NCBI GenBank assembly: GCA_030765055.1
Contig: CM060955.1
Span: 156,236,006-156,300,005, forward strand
Direction of reading: 5' to 3'
DNA from: Mantis religiosa
Lineage: Eukaryota > Arthropoda > Insecta > Mantodea > Mantidae
DNA: 64,000 nt
Positions 1 to 10,985 of the stretch are shown piece by piece; the stretch's first letter is position 1, and the number at the start of each line of letters is the position of its first letter. The position numbers and the translations under genes were made by a program. Under the pieces are notes generated by a model. The model was not told the origin of the DNA, did not search any database, and was given only the letters and a program-made list of their open reading frames with translations.

Positions 1-1
1 T

Positions 2-1738
2 TGCATTGGAGGTGTCCTATCGCAGATCCAGGATGGCAATGAGCGGGTGATAGCCTATTATAGCAAGACGCTATCCAAGGCAGAGAAGAACTATTGCGTC
101 ACCCGACGGGAGCTACTGGCGGTAGTAAAGACGTTGGAGCACTTCCACAAGTACCTGTGCGGTCAGCCATTCCACCTGAGGACTGACCATTCCGCCCTAA
201 CCTGGCTATTGAGCTTTAAGAACCTGGAAGGCCAGAAAGCACGTTGGGTCCAGAGGCTGCAGGAGTACGACTTCACCTCGGAACATCGTAGAGGGAAGAG
301 CCACGGTAACGCTGACGCCATGTCCCGAAGACCCTGTCCAGAAGAGTGCGGCCAGTGCACAAGAGTGGAAGAGAAGGAGCGTGCCGCAGCAGTCCGAGTA
401 GTTGTGGCAGTGCCTGCTGAAGGCTGGGATAGCGCAGGCCTGAGGAGGGAGCAGCTGGCGGACGCAGACTTGGGGCCACTCTTCAGGGAAGTGGAGGCAG
501 GGATGAGACCAACCTGGGAGGACATCGCACCGTGGAGCGCCACCTACAAGTCGTACTGGGCCCAATGGGACTCGTTGAAGACCAGAGAAGGCGTGCTGTT
601 CCGGGTATGGGAATCACCCGATGGGAAGACGCAGAGAGAACAGTTGGTACTTCCCCGGAGTAAGGTCCCGGAAGTATTGGAGGAAGTGCACGCCGGTACT
701 TCGGGAGGACACCTGGGAGCGAACCGAACGATTGACAAACTACGGCAGCGCTACTACTGGCTGAGACTCCGAGCAGATGCTGAGAGATGGTGCCGTCAGT
801 GTCACGTGTGCTCGGCGAGTCGTGGCCCCCAGACCAGGAGCCGGGGTCGCATGCAGCAGTACAACGTCGGAGCGCCATTCGAACGGATCGCCGTTGACAT
901 TGCTGGACCGTTCCCAGTTTCCGACCGACGCAACAAGTACCTAATGGTGGTCGTGGACTACTTCACCAAGTGGCCGGAGGTGTATGCCATCCCAAACCAA
1001 GAGGCAAAGACAATCACAGACTGCCTCGTGGAGCAAGTGTTCTGTCGATTTGGGGTGCCGTTAGAGCTACACAGTGACCAGGGTACCAACTTTGAGTCCA
1101 ACCTAATGAAGGAGGCACTACAAAGGCTTGGGGTGAACAAGACTCGCACTACGCCTCTACATCCCCAATCGGATGGCATGGTCGAAAGGTACATCAAGAC
1201 CTTTGAGGAACACCTGAGGAAGGTCGTGGCCAGCAATCAGCGAGACTGGGACGTCAAGGTGCCACTGTTCTTGTTGGCCTATCGCTCGTCTACACACGAC
1301 ACAACTGGGATGACGCCAGCCAGCTTAATGTTCGGCCGAGAGTTACGCCTCACTTGTGACCTGGCTTTTGGAAGCCCTCCGGAAGCGAAACAGCCAGCGA
1401 CCGAGTATGTGGAGAACTTGGTGGACCATCTCCACGACATGCACGAGATGGCTCGCCAGAACATCCAGAAGGCGAGCGACCGCATGAAGACCAGGTATGA
1501 CAGGCAAGCCAACAGCCAAGGGTTCCAGCAAGGTGACCTGGTCTGGTTGTACCGTCCTACCCGGACCAAGGGACGCTGCCCGAAGCTCCAGCAGCCATGG
1601 CAAGGACCGTACCGGGTGGTGAAGAGGATTAACGACGTGGTCTACCGCATCCAGAATGTTCCCCGAGGAAAGATGTTGGTGGTACACCTGGATCGACTAG
1701 CCCGCTACGATGGTGCTGTTCGGGACGACCAGCTTTGA
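2..1738 (+). CDS. Ty3/gypsy retrotransposon pol, 3' part (RNase H and integrase)
   Basis: The frame is open from base 2, so this is the C-terminal part of a longer pol polyprotein whose protease and most of the reverse transcriptase lie outside the window. Reading in order: the end of RT passing into RNase H (YYSKTLSKAEKNY, TDHSALTWL, near residues 15-65), a linker, an HHCC integrase zinc finger (H..H..CxxC, near residues 230-275), the integrase core with D in VDIAGPF, D in HSDQGTNF and E in SDGMVERY (D,D-35-E), then a C-terminal segment with a GPYRVV motif. The product would cut and paste element cDNA. There are no internal stops over about 578 codons, which suggests a young copy. It is followed at once by a polypurine tract and a 3' LTR. 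Known: the domain order RT-RNase H-integrase defines Ty3/gypsy. The GTG at 47 is not a real start. Confidence 0.95.
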   Translation, partial: CIGGVLSQIQDGNERVIAYYSKTLSKAEKNYCVTRRELLAVVKTLEHFHKYLCGQPFHLRTDHSALTWLLSFKNLEGQKARWVQRLQEYDFTSEHRRGKSHGNADAMSRRPCPEECGQCTRVEEKERAAAVRVVVAVPAEGWDSAGLRREQLADADLGPLFREVEAGMRPTWEDIAPWSATYKSYWAQWDSLKTREGVLFRVWESPDGKTQREQLVLPRSKVPEVLEEVHAGTSGGHLGANRTIDKLRQRYYWLRLRADAERWCRQCHVCSASRGPQTRSRGRMQQYNVGAPFERIAVDIAGPFPVSDRRNKYLMVVVDYFTKWPEVYAIPNQEAKTITDCLVEQVFCRFGVPLELHSDQGTNFESNLMKEALQRLGVNKTRTTPLHPQSDGMVERYIKTFEEHLRKVVASNQRDWDVKVPLFLLAYRSSTHDTTGMTPASLMFGRELRLTCDLAFGSPPEAKQPATEYVENLVDHLHDMHEMARQNIQKASDRMKTRYDRQANSQGFQQGDLVWLYRPTRTKGRCPKLQQPWQGPYRVVKRINDVVYRIQNVPRGKMLVVHLDRLARYDGAVRDDQL

Positions 1739-1749
1739 GGAGGGAGCAG
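1739..1749 (+). other. Polypurine tract of the Ty3/gypsy element
   Basis: GGAGGGAGCAG lies between the pol stop codon and the LTR. A purine run here is where plus-strand DNA synthesis is primed in LTR elements. Confidence 0.7.
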
Positions 1750-2210
1750 TGTCACCCAATTAGCGGTAGGCATGAGGGCAACAGCTGTGAGGAAACCAAA
1801 GGGCAGCCGAGCCACGCCTCCCATTAGTCTCTGTCACTAACTGAGAGGTGGTTAGGGAAATGTCACTTGACCCTGGGCGCTTCTCTCCCCTTCTGCTGCC
1901 CTCCGGAACTTTCGTGAAAGCAGAGACCTCTAGAAAAACAGTGACATTCCTATAAAAAAGGATTTCAGAGAGACAGTGAGTGAATCAGTGTTTGACGTGC
2001 TAGCGAAAGAGCGCCGTGTTAATGAACGATAAGACTGTGCGTAATTGTGTACGTGCATCTGAACGGTAACGGACGAACTGGTGAATCGTAATTGTGTGCA
2101 TTACGTAATTTTGTGCAATGGGCAAGAGTTTAACTGTAAGTCGGTGGAAATAAAGAACATTTTTGAGTGGTGTAATTGGACTTTTCATTTCACGAACCCA
2201 CAAAGTCACA
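1750..2210 (+). repeat. 3' LTR of the Ty3/gypsy element
   Basis: It starts TGTCACCC and ends AAAGTCACA, follows the polypurine tract, holds a TATA-like CCTATAAAAAAGG near 1951 and an AATAAA signal near 2146, and is followed by ATAT. Related LTRs at 9805 and 11409 share the same ends and spacing, which fixes both boundaries. The 5' LTR is outside the window. Confidence 0.9.
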
Positions 2211-2374
2211 ATATTATATCCCCAATATTGTCCTTTACAGTCTAAGATTACATTTTGCGAAATATAAAAACTTTACTAGGAAAAAGTAGTGAAATATTTA
2301 ATCAACTAAAACTCAATCGTGTATTATATTGTGAAAATTCACATCTAGAAATATTCTTGAAAGCAAGAAAATAC

Positions 2375-2545
2375 CCTTTTTGTTCCATTTATACCCCGCC
2401 TTTAACTCCAATGGTCATATCGAAGGTGTTAACTCGCATTTGTTGGGTTTTAATCATTAGATCACGCGTACATTCACACTCTCATTCATACTTCCAGACT
2501 CGGGGGAAGATGAGGAATTATCTTGATCGGAGTAAAATAACTTTC
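2375..2545 (-). mobile_element. SINE-D fragment (no tRNA head)
   Basis: The segment from TTTATACCCCGCC to CTTGATCGGAG matches the tail of the SINE-like copy at 25775-26045, which carries a tRNA-like head. Here the head is missing. Confidence 0.55.
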
Positions 2546-2689
2546 TATGTTTGTCAAAGCCTATGTACTACGTATTTGAAATAAATCGAATTTGGATCTA
2601 TACTTGTTTATGTGTTTTTATTTCTATATCCATTAACTTATATATGTACATTCACTTTTAACCCTTCAAGGTACACTTAAGTTAACAGC

Positions 2690-3625
2690 CATCAAACGAG
2701 GTCCTCTGAGGTAGCATGAGAGGCTCACGTTCGGGAGCCCAAGGCTCGATATCCTGTGCCGCCCACTCGGACTCCAGTTTTGTCATGGTTTTCTCTTATC
2801 GCTGATACATGCTGGAGAGGATTATATATATTGCAATTGTTAAAGCAATTTATTCGTAGTTTTGGTGCACTCAAACTCTACTGGCTTAGTTTTTGACTGA
2901 ACTTGCTGTACAGCACCAACTGGTACTCGCAGGCTGAGGATTAGCCTGAGTATTTTTGCTGCGTGCCAACTCAGTAGAGTTTAACAGCAATTTTAAGGCA
3001 AGGGATGTTTAGGATGTATTTTCTGTTTCTTGGGTGGATTACAGAGGATATGAGAAACTATGGTGCTCTTTAACGACTGTCTTTTAGGATTCAGTTACCC
3101 TCTGATCCCTGATGGGGTGCATTTCAATGCCTAGTTCAGTTGTCTGTGCATTGGGTGAAATTTATAAGCCAAATATCCTTTGGACTGGATACGAATGAAA
3201 CTCGGCTTTAGCTGGTGGTGGAATTCTTGCAAGCTATGCGCGGAATCGATGTCTTCTGGGGTCCTAATTCCCAATAGACCTAATCAGACTAGAGGCAAAC
3301 TGGTGCACAAGTTCCCTGTCCGGTGCCTAATTTCATCCTCCACGTATGAAAGAGATGTGGCCTTGTGAAGTAATCTCAGAGGAATGAGTGGCCAACGCAG
3401 CAAATGGGCCGAAGTCCTGTAGCCAGAGCAGCCACAAATCTGCGGTCTTGCCCCAGATCTCGCGGTCATAGCATGAGGGGAATTGTGAAAGCCCGGAAAA
3501 GTTGTAGCTTCAGGTGAATGTGCATCTTTGACCTCAGTATGAAGTACAGTGAGGCAATAGTTCACTGTATTTGTGCGGAGAGGTCCTGGGTTGAGTTCAC
3601 AAAAAGTTGGACATGTGGAAATCAT
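2690..3625 (-). pseudogene. Degenerate non-LTR retroelement fragment, copy 1
   Basis: Parts of this stretch are similar to 19240-19810: TTTTTGCTGCGT near 2955 and 19345, and CCTAATTTC-TCCTCCACGTATG near 3330 and 19730. Read on the minus strand, the second part gives LLHKATSLSYVEDEIRHR, which looks like the C-terminal tail of a Jockey/CR1-type reverse transcriptase (compare the better copy at 19590-19785). The rest is decayed and not readable. A tRNA-like stretch near 2710-2760 was noticed but not named. Confidence 0.4.
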
Positions 3626-4880
3626 TCGCAGGTAAGTGACTGAATTTCTTCATTCGCTCTCTTATCCTTTGAACAGTGGCGGTTGGTGGATACAATTAGG
3701 AGTGTGCTACAAAGCTACCTATTGTTAAAAATACTTACGATCTTAATATCGAAGTATGAAGTCCATGAAGCGCTCCTATCTATTACAGAATTTAACAATG
3801 AGTCTGTTGTTAAAATCCTCCATCTTAGAGGCAATGCTCTTCTCCATTGACAACATAACGCAGTCAATTATACGCGATAGCACATGTCTGTTTTTTCAAC
3901 TTTTGGTTATGTTTCAGTCTCGCCTCCTGATATGCACAGCTTAACTGTGTAGCAATGTTTATATTGCCTAAATCACATTTGGGTGACCTAAATCTGTCAC
4001 TCCCGTTGTGCCCCAAGCATCATTGTTTCCAAAGAGCAGGCATGGAAGAGCAGAACAGAGCATTTCTCTCTTGGCATACACATACCCACTTATGCTCATA
4101 CACTTTGAGGTTAAAACGCCTGGTGTACGAATTATTTCTCCCTCCTTTTGCACACTGCGTTATAATTAGTTCTGGAGTTAGCCTACCCTATTGCTTGATT
4201 TGCACTTTTTCCTCCAGGTTCTTCTAGAGAAAGGGTAACTGATTAAGCTGCTCACCGAATTCATGTTAGTGCAAGCAAAAGACGTGGTGATACCATCGAC
4301 CATAACAGTATAACTTGAACTGCACAACTGTTTTCAGTAAGCCAATAATTCGAGTTGTAAATAACGAAAGTCAAGTGTGCCAACATACATTTCTGACTCC
4401 CATCTGCAAGCAAATACCTGCAAAAGCACTTCTAGCGGTAGTAGTTTACTATAACTACTTCAGATGTCACTGAAAACACTACAGCAAGAAGCAGAAGCTT
4501 TTGTGCTCCGTTTGGCCGTAGCACAATCCCAATCAAAAACAGCCAATCAGAGGAGTAGTCTCAAAGAAATGTGCCGCTGTCAAGTGCGTTCATTGGACAG
4601 CATTTTCGCAAACACACATCTCTTCAATGTAGCACAAATTAGTGGTCACGTGGCTTCTTGCTAGCGTGTATAAATCTGACAGAAGCAAAGAAAACGCTAA
4701 GACATTCGTTTCAGCAAACTATTGTTCTGTAGCACTGTAGCACATAAGGACGAGCCGCGCCTACATCTGAACCGCTGAACTTTCTGGGCACTAGTACAAC
4801 ATTCAAATTCCCAAAACTGCGGGAAGCGTATATAAAAGTTTGTTTCTTGGGCCATTATTGCGCGGACCATTTATTCTACA
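3626..4880. other. Intergenic/intronic stretch with a promoter-like block
   Basis: No coding region or repeat was recognised. It should lie inside intron 2 of the minus-strand GBA-like gene. The block at 4540-4700 looks like a promoter and is listed separately; a second TATA-like GCGTATATAAAAG is near 4828. Confidence 0.5.
4540..4700 (+). promoter_or_regulatory. Promoter-like block, plus strand
   Basis: GCCAATCAG near 4541, an inverted CCAAT (CATTGGAC) near 4591, a CACGTG E-box near 4647 and GTATAAATC near 4668 occur in the order and spacing of an RNA polymerase II core promoter. No open frame follows before the Jockey fragment, so this may be the promoter of a transposon or chance. This is inference only. 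Confidence 0.25.
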
Positions 4881-5990
4881 GTGCCAACTGATTGTTGGGA
4901 CAATGCAAGCGAGCTGGCATGCATTCACGCCACTCGACGGCAACTTCGCGCACGTGGTCTTCCCAAGAGATTAAATGTAACTTGGCACCTAAAGGTAAAT
5001 GCTACCAAGTTCCAGGCTGTTACTTTCGCCAGGCGAACTCTTCAAGATGTCCCCAATCTCCGGATAGCAGGAGAAGAGGTACCGTGGTCCACAACAGCGA
5101 CTTATCTAGGGGTCATCCTGGCCACGCCGTGGCTCAGTGGTTAGACCGCTTGGCTCTCACCAAGGCGTCCCGGGTTCGATCCCAGGCGACCGCAAAGTGA
5201 GATTTGTGGTGGACAACACGGCGTTGGGGCGGGTTTTCTCCAGGACCTCCGGTTTCCCCCGCCATCTCATTCCACTGGTGCTCCTTCTTCATCTCATGTA
5301 TCATAAGTGTCACCGCCTGCGGTGCCGTATGTAGTAAAAGCGGGCGTTAAACACTACACATTTTTTTAGGGGTCATCCTAGACATGAAGCTGACATGGAA
5401 GGCCCACGTAACAACACTATCAAATAAAGCCAATAGGAAGATGGCAATGCTGTTCCCGCTATACAACAGAAGATCAGCACTGGCGCTAAGGAATAAGATC
5501 CATCTGTACCAACAGGTTCTGCGACCTGTAATCACATACGCCTGCCAAGTCTCGGGAGTTGCCGCAAAAACGCACCTCTATAAACTACAAACTCTCCAAA
5601 ACCGATATCTTTGAACCGCAACCTCAGCTCATTGGTATATTCCCAATGATAATATCCATCCAGACCTGAAGTTTCCAAGACTCACCGACAATATCCTACA
5701 CCTCTCTCGAAGCTTCTATGCTAAACTTCCTTCTAGTTTCAACCATCTCGGGGAGTAGGACCTCGACCCCGGAGAAATATACAAGAGACCCAGACTTGTG
5801 CTCGGCTCACCATAAACATACACCACACCTCATAAAAACACGCTTCTTAGTGTTACCAAAATATATCTCAAACCAAATACCACCATCCAACCATCACCCC
5901 TTAAATAAAACACACATCCTTATGTCAGTAAGGGACGTAGTCTCAGTATAGCAATAGTCGAAGGACCCTCCTTTGCGGAGGAGGATTCCC
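4881..5990 (+). pseudogene. Jockey-type retrotransposon RT 3' fragment, split by SINE-A
   Basis: The first part (about 4900-5119) encodes the end of a reverse transcriptase palm (KVNATKFQAVTFARRT, EEVPWSTTATYLGVIL). The second (5380-5990) begins with LTWKAHVTTLSNKA and runs through YNRRSALALRNKIHLYQQVL, RPVITYACQ and KTHLYKLQTLQNRY, the conserved RT C-terminus of Jockey elements. One SINE with a 13-bp target duplication sits between them, and removing it with one duplication copy rejoins the frame at the conserved LGV-L-D-K-TWK stretch. After 5614 the frame is shifted and stopped, so the protein is dead. The fragment is 5' truncated, as is usual for LINEs. It lies in intron 2 of the GBA-like gene, on the opposite strand. 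Confidence 0.85.
5120..5366 (+). mobile_element. SINE-A copy 1, with 13-bp target duplication
   Basis: A tRNA-like head has box A TGGCTCAGTGGTTAGACC and box B GGGTTCGATCCCAGG, followed by a conserved body ending in AAACACTACACA and a T run. The direct repeat TAGGGGTCATCCT flanks it at 5107-5119 and 5367-5379. Related copies are at 13018, 34706, 39460, 43132 and 54971. Confidence 0.92.
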
Positions 5991-6146
5991 TTCAACGACA
6001 CCTCTGTGATGTGTGTAACATTGTCAGCAAGTGTAGCAGAGAAATAAAAGAACAATTGAAGGCAAACAATAATTTACAATCTACGTACCTATCTCGACTA
6101 CATGTAGTTATAATTATTCGGGTTTTAGATACTGTTTACGACTTAC

Positions 6147-6362
6147 CAGATACGTTGGAAGACATCTGTTGCGTGAAGAACAGCTCATTTCTCTGGAGCC
6201 GTTTGCCATCGGCAGTAGATATGTAGTGTAGGAACTTGACGGTGTCGTCCTGCAAGAGCACGTCAGGAGGTGGACCGGGATCATCGCAATACTCTGCAGT
6301 ACATACACATACCGTCCTATCTGGTCCAAAACGTCGCTCCACACACGGTAAACTACAGCCTG
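6147..6362 (-). CDS. GBA: Glucosylceramidase (GBA-like) exon 2, mature N-terminus
   Basis: On the minus strand this exon reads CSLPCVERRFGPDRTVCVC followed by TAEYCDDPGPPPD. The pattern C-x11-C-V-C-x4-C and the FG and YCD motifs match the N-terminus of mature lysosomal acid beta-glucosidase (GH30), where the four cysteines form two disulfides. Later the exon keeps the F-x2-Y-x-S-x3-G-x-R pattern of the family. The family hydrolyses glucosylceramide in the lysosome. The exon ends TCTG followed by GTAAGT at 6141-6146, a strong donor; the acceptor is CACAG or CACAGCAG, so the 5' edge is 6362 or 6359. Either choice is phase 1 at both ends and fits exon 1. There is an NVS glycosylation sequon at the 3' end. 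No exon with the GH30 catalytic residues was found in 1-6146. Confidence 0.82.
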
Positions 6363-6755
6363 CTGTGATAAACATTAAGCACACGTTAATCTATTGGCAT
6401 TTTTCTTAGACTGTGTTACAAAATTATAGCTCAGTTGAATAAATTAGAACTTATAATAAAATTAAATATAAATATTTTGTGAGCTTGTGATAAATGTTAA
6501 GGTATTGTAGGTTTGACCATAGATTATGAGTACATTTTTACTTGGGGCAAGAAGGCATTACGTATGTTAATAAGCGACGGCTGGTTTTCAGGAAAATTCA
6601 TAGAAATAGTTCTGAGGGTTAGGAAAGTGAAAGGGAAAGATTGTGTGACATGCTTGGTTGCTCTGAGGAACGTCCCTATATCAGGAAAAATAACAAGGGA
6701 AGTCATTAAATGGCAGACTACAATTTAGAAAATTGTAATTCTCTTCATATATGCA

Positions 6756-8049
6756 GAGGGCTGTTCAATAAAGAATGATTATAATTTTTTACGGTCATAA
6801 TTTTTCGCACTAAAATTCAACCTTATTATATTCTGTTAGCTTAATGTTAAACAAACACGCCGTAGTAGCTTCATTGTTAGTATTCCTGGTTTCCGCCTGT
6901 GATAACCAGGCAAGTTCACACATGTTCAGTATCGCCTACCGCTGCAATGGAGGAACTATGCGAGGAACAATATGGGCTTTGAAATTCTGCTTTCTTCTCA
7001 ACAAATCTTCAGTTGAGGCTTATACAATGTTACAAGAGGCCTATGGAGAGTCTGTTCTTCTCTACAGCACAGCTCGAAGGTGGTTTAAAGAGGGGAGACA
7101 ATCAAATTCAAAGGACAGGGGACCCGGTGCTCCAGTTACTGCTCTTAGGGAAGAAGACAGCAACACTGCTGCTGCCATTGTGAGAGAGGATCGACGAATT
7201 ACCTTAAGATTACTTTCTGAAATGCTGAACATTTCATTGGGTGCCACCCACACGTTGGTGACAGAAACATTACACATGAGACGTGTTTGTGCCCGATGGG
7301 TTCCAAGACTGTTGATTCCCGAACAAAAGGACAATCGCATGCAGTTAAAGTTGATGTTAGAGGAAGATCCGGAGTTTATTTCAAACGTAATCACTGCTGA
7401 TGAAACTTGGCTACATCATTTTGATCCTGAGAGCAAACAGCAAAGCTCAGTGTGGAAATCTCCTTCATCACCAACCCACAAAAATGAAAAAATGGTTGCT
7501 TCTGCTGGGAAAGTTATGGTTATCCCATTCTTTGATATTCATGGAATGGTTTATCAGCATGTTGTACCTGCACACACATCAGTAACTGGACAATACTACA
7601 GGGATGTCCTGAAAACATTGCAAGTCCATATCAGGCGCAAAAGACCACATTTCCGTGAAGCAGGCTGGATGCTGCACCACGATAATGCGCGGCCGCATAT
7701 TGCCAATGTTGTTGCTGAATATCTAGCAAAAATTCAATGTCAAGTGCATCCCTCATCCTCCCTATCGATCAGATTTAGCCCCAAGTGACTTTTTTCTATT
7801 CCCTAACTTGAAGAAGCGCCTTCGTGGGAGGCATTACCCATCATCAGAAGCAGTGGTGAAGGCTGCGGAGGCGATTTTGAAGGATCTCTCAAAATGGTTT
7901 CCAGCATGTCTTTGAAGACTGGCACGAACGCTGGGAGAAGTGCATCGCATTCAGGGGAGACTATTTTGAGAAGAACCATCAAAATTATGAGGATGAGTAA
8001 AGGTACGTTGTCAAAAAAATTGTGATCATTCTTTATTGAACAGCCCTCG
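6756..8049 (+). mobile_element. Mariner family A copy 1, disabled
   Basis: The terminal inverted repeats read GAGGGCTGTTCAATAAAG at the left and its complement at the right. The transposase starts near 6947, loses a base near 6975, and is then open to 7788. It shows a helix-turn-helix N-terminus, WVPRLLIP linker and catalytic Asp 1 (TADETW, codon 7399) and Asp 2 (HHDNARPH, codon 7681). A frameshift near 7735 throws the third Asp (the APSDFF motif) out of frame, so the D,D34D triad is broken. The copy sits in intron 1 of the GBA-like gene, antisense to it. The TA flanks have decayed. Two better-bounded copies are at 20693 and 24255. Confidence 0.92.
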
Positions 8050-8674
8050 TTATATATATGAGGATTGCCTATATATATAGTACGCCGAGCGAATATATAC
8101 GAAGTTGCTCAGCATCTATGTGACAAATAAACACATATAGATAGCTTTTACTGCCAAAAGGGCCGCATAAAAACGCCCCAGAAGAGTGTGGATTAGGCAG
8201 CTATAGGAACAACGCCGCGTGCCTCATGGTATCAAAGTTCGCAGGTAAGTGACGCAGCGTGCCACTTGCTGTAGCTGTTTGTAAACATACGGGTATACTC
8301 CACGGTAGCTTGCTATTATTAAGGGTTTCTTTGGCTTATGAAACTGCAATAAAGAAGCTATTTCTTAGTTATTTGTTTATAGGTGTTTAACGTGTTCCAA
8401 CATTTCGTTATAGTAGTCGATGATGGCAAATAAGCTGGTGGACATATGCAACTTATACCTTTTAGAGGGAAGTTAAAGTTAGCGAGGTTGAGAATAGAAG
8501 TATTAAATGATAAATGGAACAGAGAATAATATCAAAGAATTGTAGATAAATTTAACCAAAACTAAATGTCTTATCCAGTGAGACAAGCATTTTATTTCAC
8601 TGTGTTTAATAATACTAAATAAAGCATTTGTAACTTACAAGGAAGCTTTTGATTTTACAGTAACTGGTTGAAGC
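8050..8674. other. Intron 1 sequence, nothing recognised
   Basis: AT-rich unique-looking sequence. I see no exon, repeat or RNA gene. Confidence 0.5.
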
Positions 8675-8945
8675 ACTGTACAATTAAGATTATAACAAAA
8701 TGAGCAACCTTCAACTGTCCGACTTATTAGTCGACTTTTTCACAAGTCTCATTACCTGAAAGGTAGGCTAGGGTCACTGATAAAGAGTAAGAAGTAATGC
8801 TTTTGTTTTTATGGCCGGTGCGTCCCCGTAACAACTTTCGAGGTTCGCACACTAGTGGTTTCTGCGCCGCCTAATCACAAAATAATGTAATATTTAATGC
8901 TGCATAAAATTAAACCTAAGAAAATTTCGAAGCAGCTACCCCGAA
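8675..8945 (+). repeat. Dispersed repeat F, copy 1
   Basis: This stretch (TACAATTAAGATTATAAC through the CCGAAAATCG end) closely matches 53277-53300 and 53525-53795, sharing CCTTCAACTGTCCGA, TTAGTCGACTTTTTCACAAG and GGTAGGCTAGGGTCACTGAT. It has no coding capacity that I can see. The class is unknown; it may be a non-autonomous DNA transposon. Confidence 0.65.
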
Positions 8946-9235
8946 AATCGAACTATTACATGTTTCAAATGGGAAGAGTTCTCGCCTGTAGCCAATCAGA
9001 TGCGTTAGAGCTTTCAGCATTGCCACCTCGTTATCCCCACTCTTTCAATATTCCCCCCCCCCTCTCTCTCTCTCTCGCACACTTACGAGTGTTCTTGGCG
9101 CTAACACAAACTGAATTTTCCAAAGTTTTATGCCTAATAATGCAGTTGTTCAAATCACAATTGCGACGTATATTACGCAAATGGTTTAAATAGTTAGTTT
9201 GATATTAATTATAGTTTATGAATTACTTATTTTTC

Positions 9236-9640
9236 TAATCCAATGAAAATACTAGCGGTGCATCCGTATAGCTGTGAATGTTACTTAGGTTAAGAGATAA
9301 TTCGTCATTGTCATTGTCTTCATCGTATGAGTACTGCAAATTTATGATGTTAGGTTCCAAAATCTTGTTACGTACAACTTCCTTCCAAAAGTCGTCTTCT
9401 TATCTGATGTCTCACGCAGTTTTCCCAGTCTTGTTGTGTTCCTTGTTAATTTCTTCGTGAATAAGTCGTTCAACGTCAGTCAGTTTAAAAATATTATTTC
9501 TATTTGCAACATAATTTGAGTCCACATTAACTCTATTGGATTGTGTCTCATTGATCCAGCTGATACACTTTTTCTCGGAAGAGTAATTGAATAATGCTGC
9601 TTTGAACTCTCTAGAGTAAATAGAGATTACGAACCATTCA
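9236..9640 (-). pseudogene. Degenerate transposase-like remnant
   Basis: On the minus strand a nearly continuous frame with two stops contains NIFKLTDVERLIHEEINKE and an acidic tail (YDEDNDNDEL). The layout, a lysine/glutamate-rich region then a W and an acidic end, recalls the C-terminus of IS630/Tc1-type DDE proteins found in repeat-rich insects. No catalytic residue is visible. It could also be a remnant of an unknown gene. Confidence 0.35.
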
Positions 9641-9804
9641 TAAATAAAGATATAATGTGACCAGACACGTTCTGCCAGACAGAGGAAGTGTACTGTTTCC
9701 TCTCATTCAATTTAACAAACACCTTGGCTTATTCAAAGTGTATATTTATTTTACCACGTCATGTCAAATGTTTACGTTTCAGTTCAGAGTAATTTCAAAT
9801 ATAC

Positions 9805-10301
9805 TGTCACCCAGTTATCGGAAGGCACGACAAACTGACAGCTGAGTGGGGAACAGGAGGCATTTAGCCCACGCCTAACCATTTATCTCGTGTCACTAAC
9901 TAAAGGGATGGTTAGGGAACTGTCACTGGTCGCTGGCCGCCTCTTTCCCCGCCCCCTGACGTCTGGAACAGTCGGGATATTTCATCTAACCCGGAACCTT
10001 CTAGATTGGTCAGTTGGTCTTATATAAGCGACGCGCCGGGCTGGAGGAGAGTTGAGTTCTTGACGAGCAGCCTGAAAGACTGCGTACGTGTATAAGAGGA
10101 GCTTTTAGCCAGCTCTAGAGAGAGTTGTACGTAATAGTGAGTGTGGAGTGGACCTGTGACTGACGAGCTGGTGGATTGTAATTGTGTGCGCCACGTAATT
10201 CTATGTAATCGGCAAGTGTTCCAACTGTAATTCGGTGGAAATAAAGAACATTTTGGGTTTGTGCAATTGGATTTTTTATTTCACGAACCCACAAAGTCAC
10301 A
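9805..10301 (+). mobile_element. Solo LTR, Ty3/gypsy family, 4-bp duplication ATAC
   Basis: It starts TGTCACCC and ends CAAAGTCACA like the LTR at 1750. ATAC precedes it (9801-9804) and follows it (10302-10305). No internal element sequence is present, so it arose by recombination between two LTRs. It has TATATAAG near 10021 and AATAAA near 10239. It lies in GBA-like intron 1. Confidence 0.92.
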
Positions 10302-10644
10302 ATACGTTCACGCATACATGCCAACCAATAATGATATTCATTACAGTGCTTACGTCGCAATGCGTTGTTATAATATAATGGTATCTATTTTATTTGTATT
10401 AGGAAAACTATTTGAGGTAGAAATGTAGGGTTTTTACGGTTATGTTAAATACATTACTCTTTCTTTCCTCGTGGATCAGTTTTTGCAAAATCTGAATTTT
10501 TGTCTTAGCGCGAAAAGTGTTTATTAGAGCTTGATGAGTTTGGCGGTCGTCACACACTACTTAGTGGGAATTCAATACAACACCGCAGTACTCCGAATGG
10601 TTGCTTACCTAGTAGCGCTCAAGGACAAACATCATCCCCAAAGG

Positions 10645-10985
10645 ACCTGAAGCTTTCCTGGCGACGAATACACTCACTTTATTCTATATTATACCGTATA
10701 TGGGACAAACCGGAAGGACCATCGCTACTAGAATAATCGAACATGAACGGAGCATTCGTTTAATGCAATTTGAGAAGTCTGGGCTGGCAGAGCATTGTTT
10801 TGATAACGTCCATAGAGCCAACTTTTGGCAGACGACTATCTTGGCAATATGTAACAGTTACCGGAAGCAGAGAATTAAGGAGGCTTTGGCGATTTCCTCT
10901 GAAAGGAGCACGCTTAATCGTGATGCTGGATTTCAGTTCAGCTGCTCTTGGAAACCGGCCTTAAAATGGAAATCCGTCGATTTAA
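10645..10985 (+). pseudogene. Penelope-like GIY-YIG endonuclease fragment
   Basis: From about 10690 the frame reads IIPYMGQTGRTIATRIIEH, then SGLAEHCFDNVH, then LNRDAGFQFSCSWKPAL. This is the GIY-YIG domain at the C-terminus of Penelope-like retroelements: a Y-x-G-Q-T-G-R core with a catalytic Arg, then an EH helix and NRD-G motif. The first Tyr of the GIY motif appears changed, and the upstream reverse transcriptase is missing. The coding sequence runs straight into a different retroelement near 10986, so this is a junction of two truncated elements. Confidence 0.75.

Noticed and set aside
163..1687. Minus-strand open frames opposite the gypsy pol gene
   Set aside because: Shadows of a GC-balanced coding region; no family motifs.
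1..6146. Further exons of the glucosylceramidase gene
   Set aside because: I looked on the minus strand for the FGGA-TDAA motif and the catalytic Glu regions expected in the next exons and found none; they should be outside the window.
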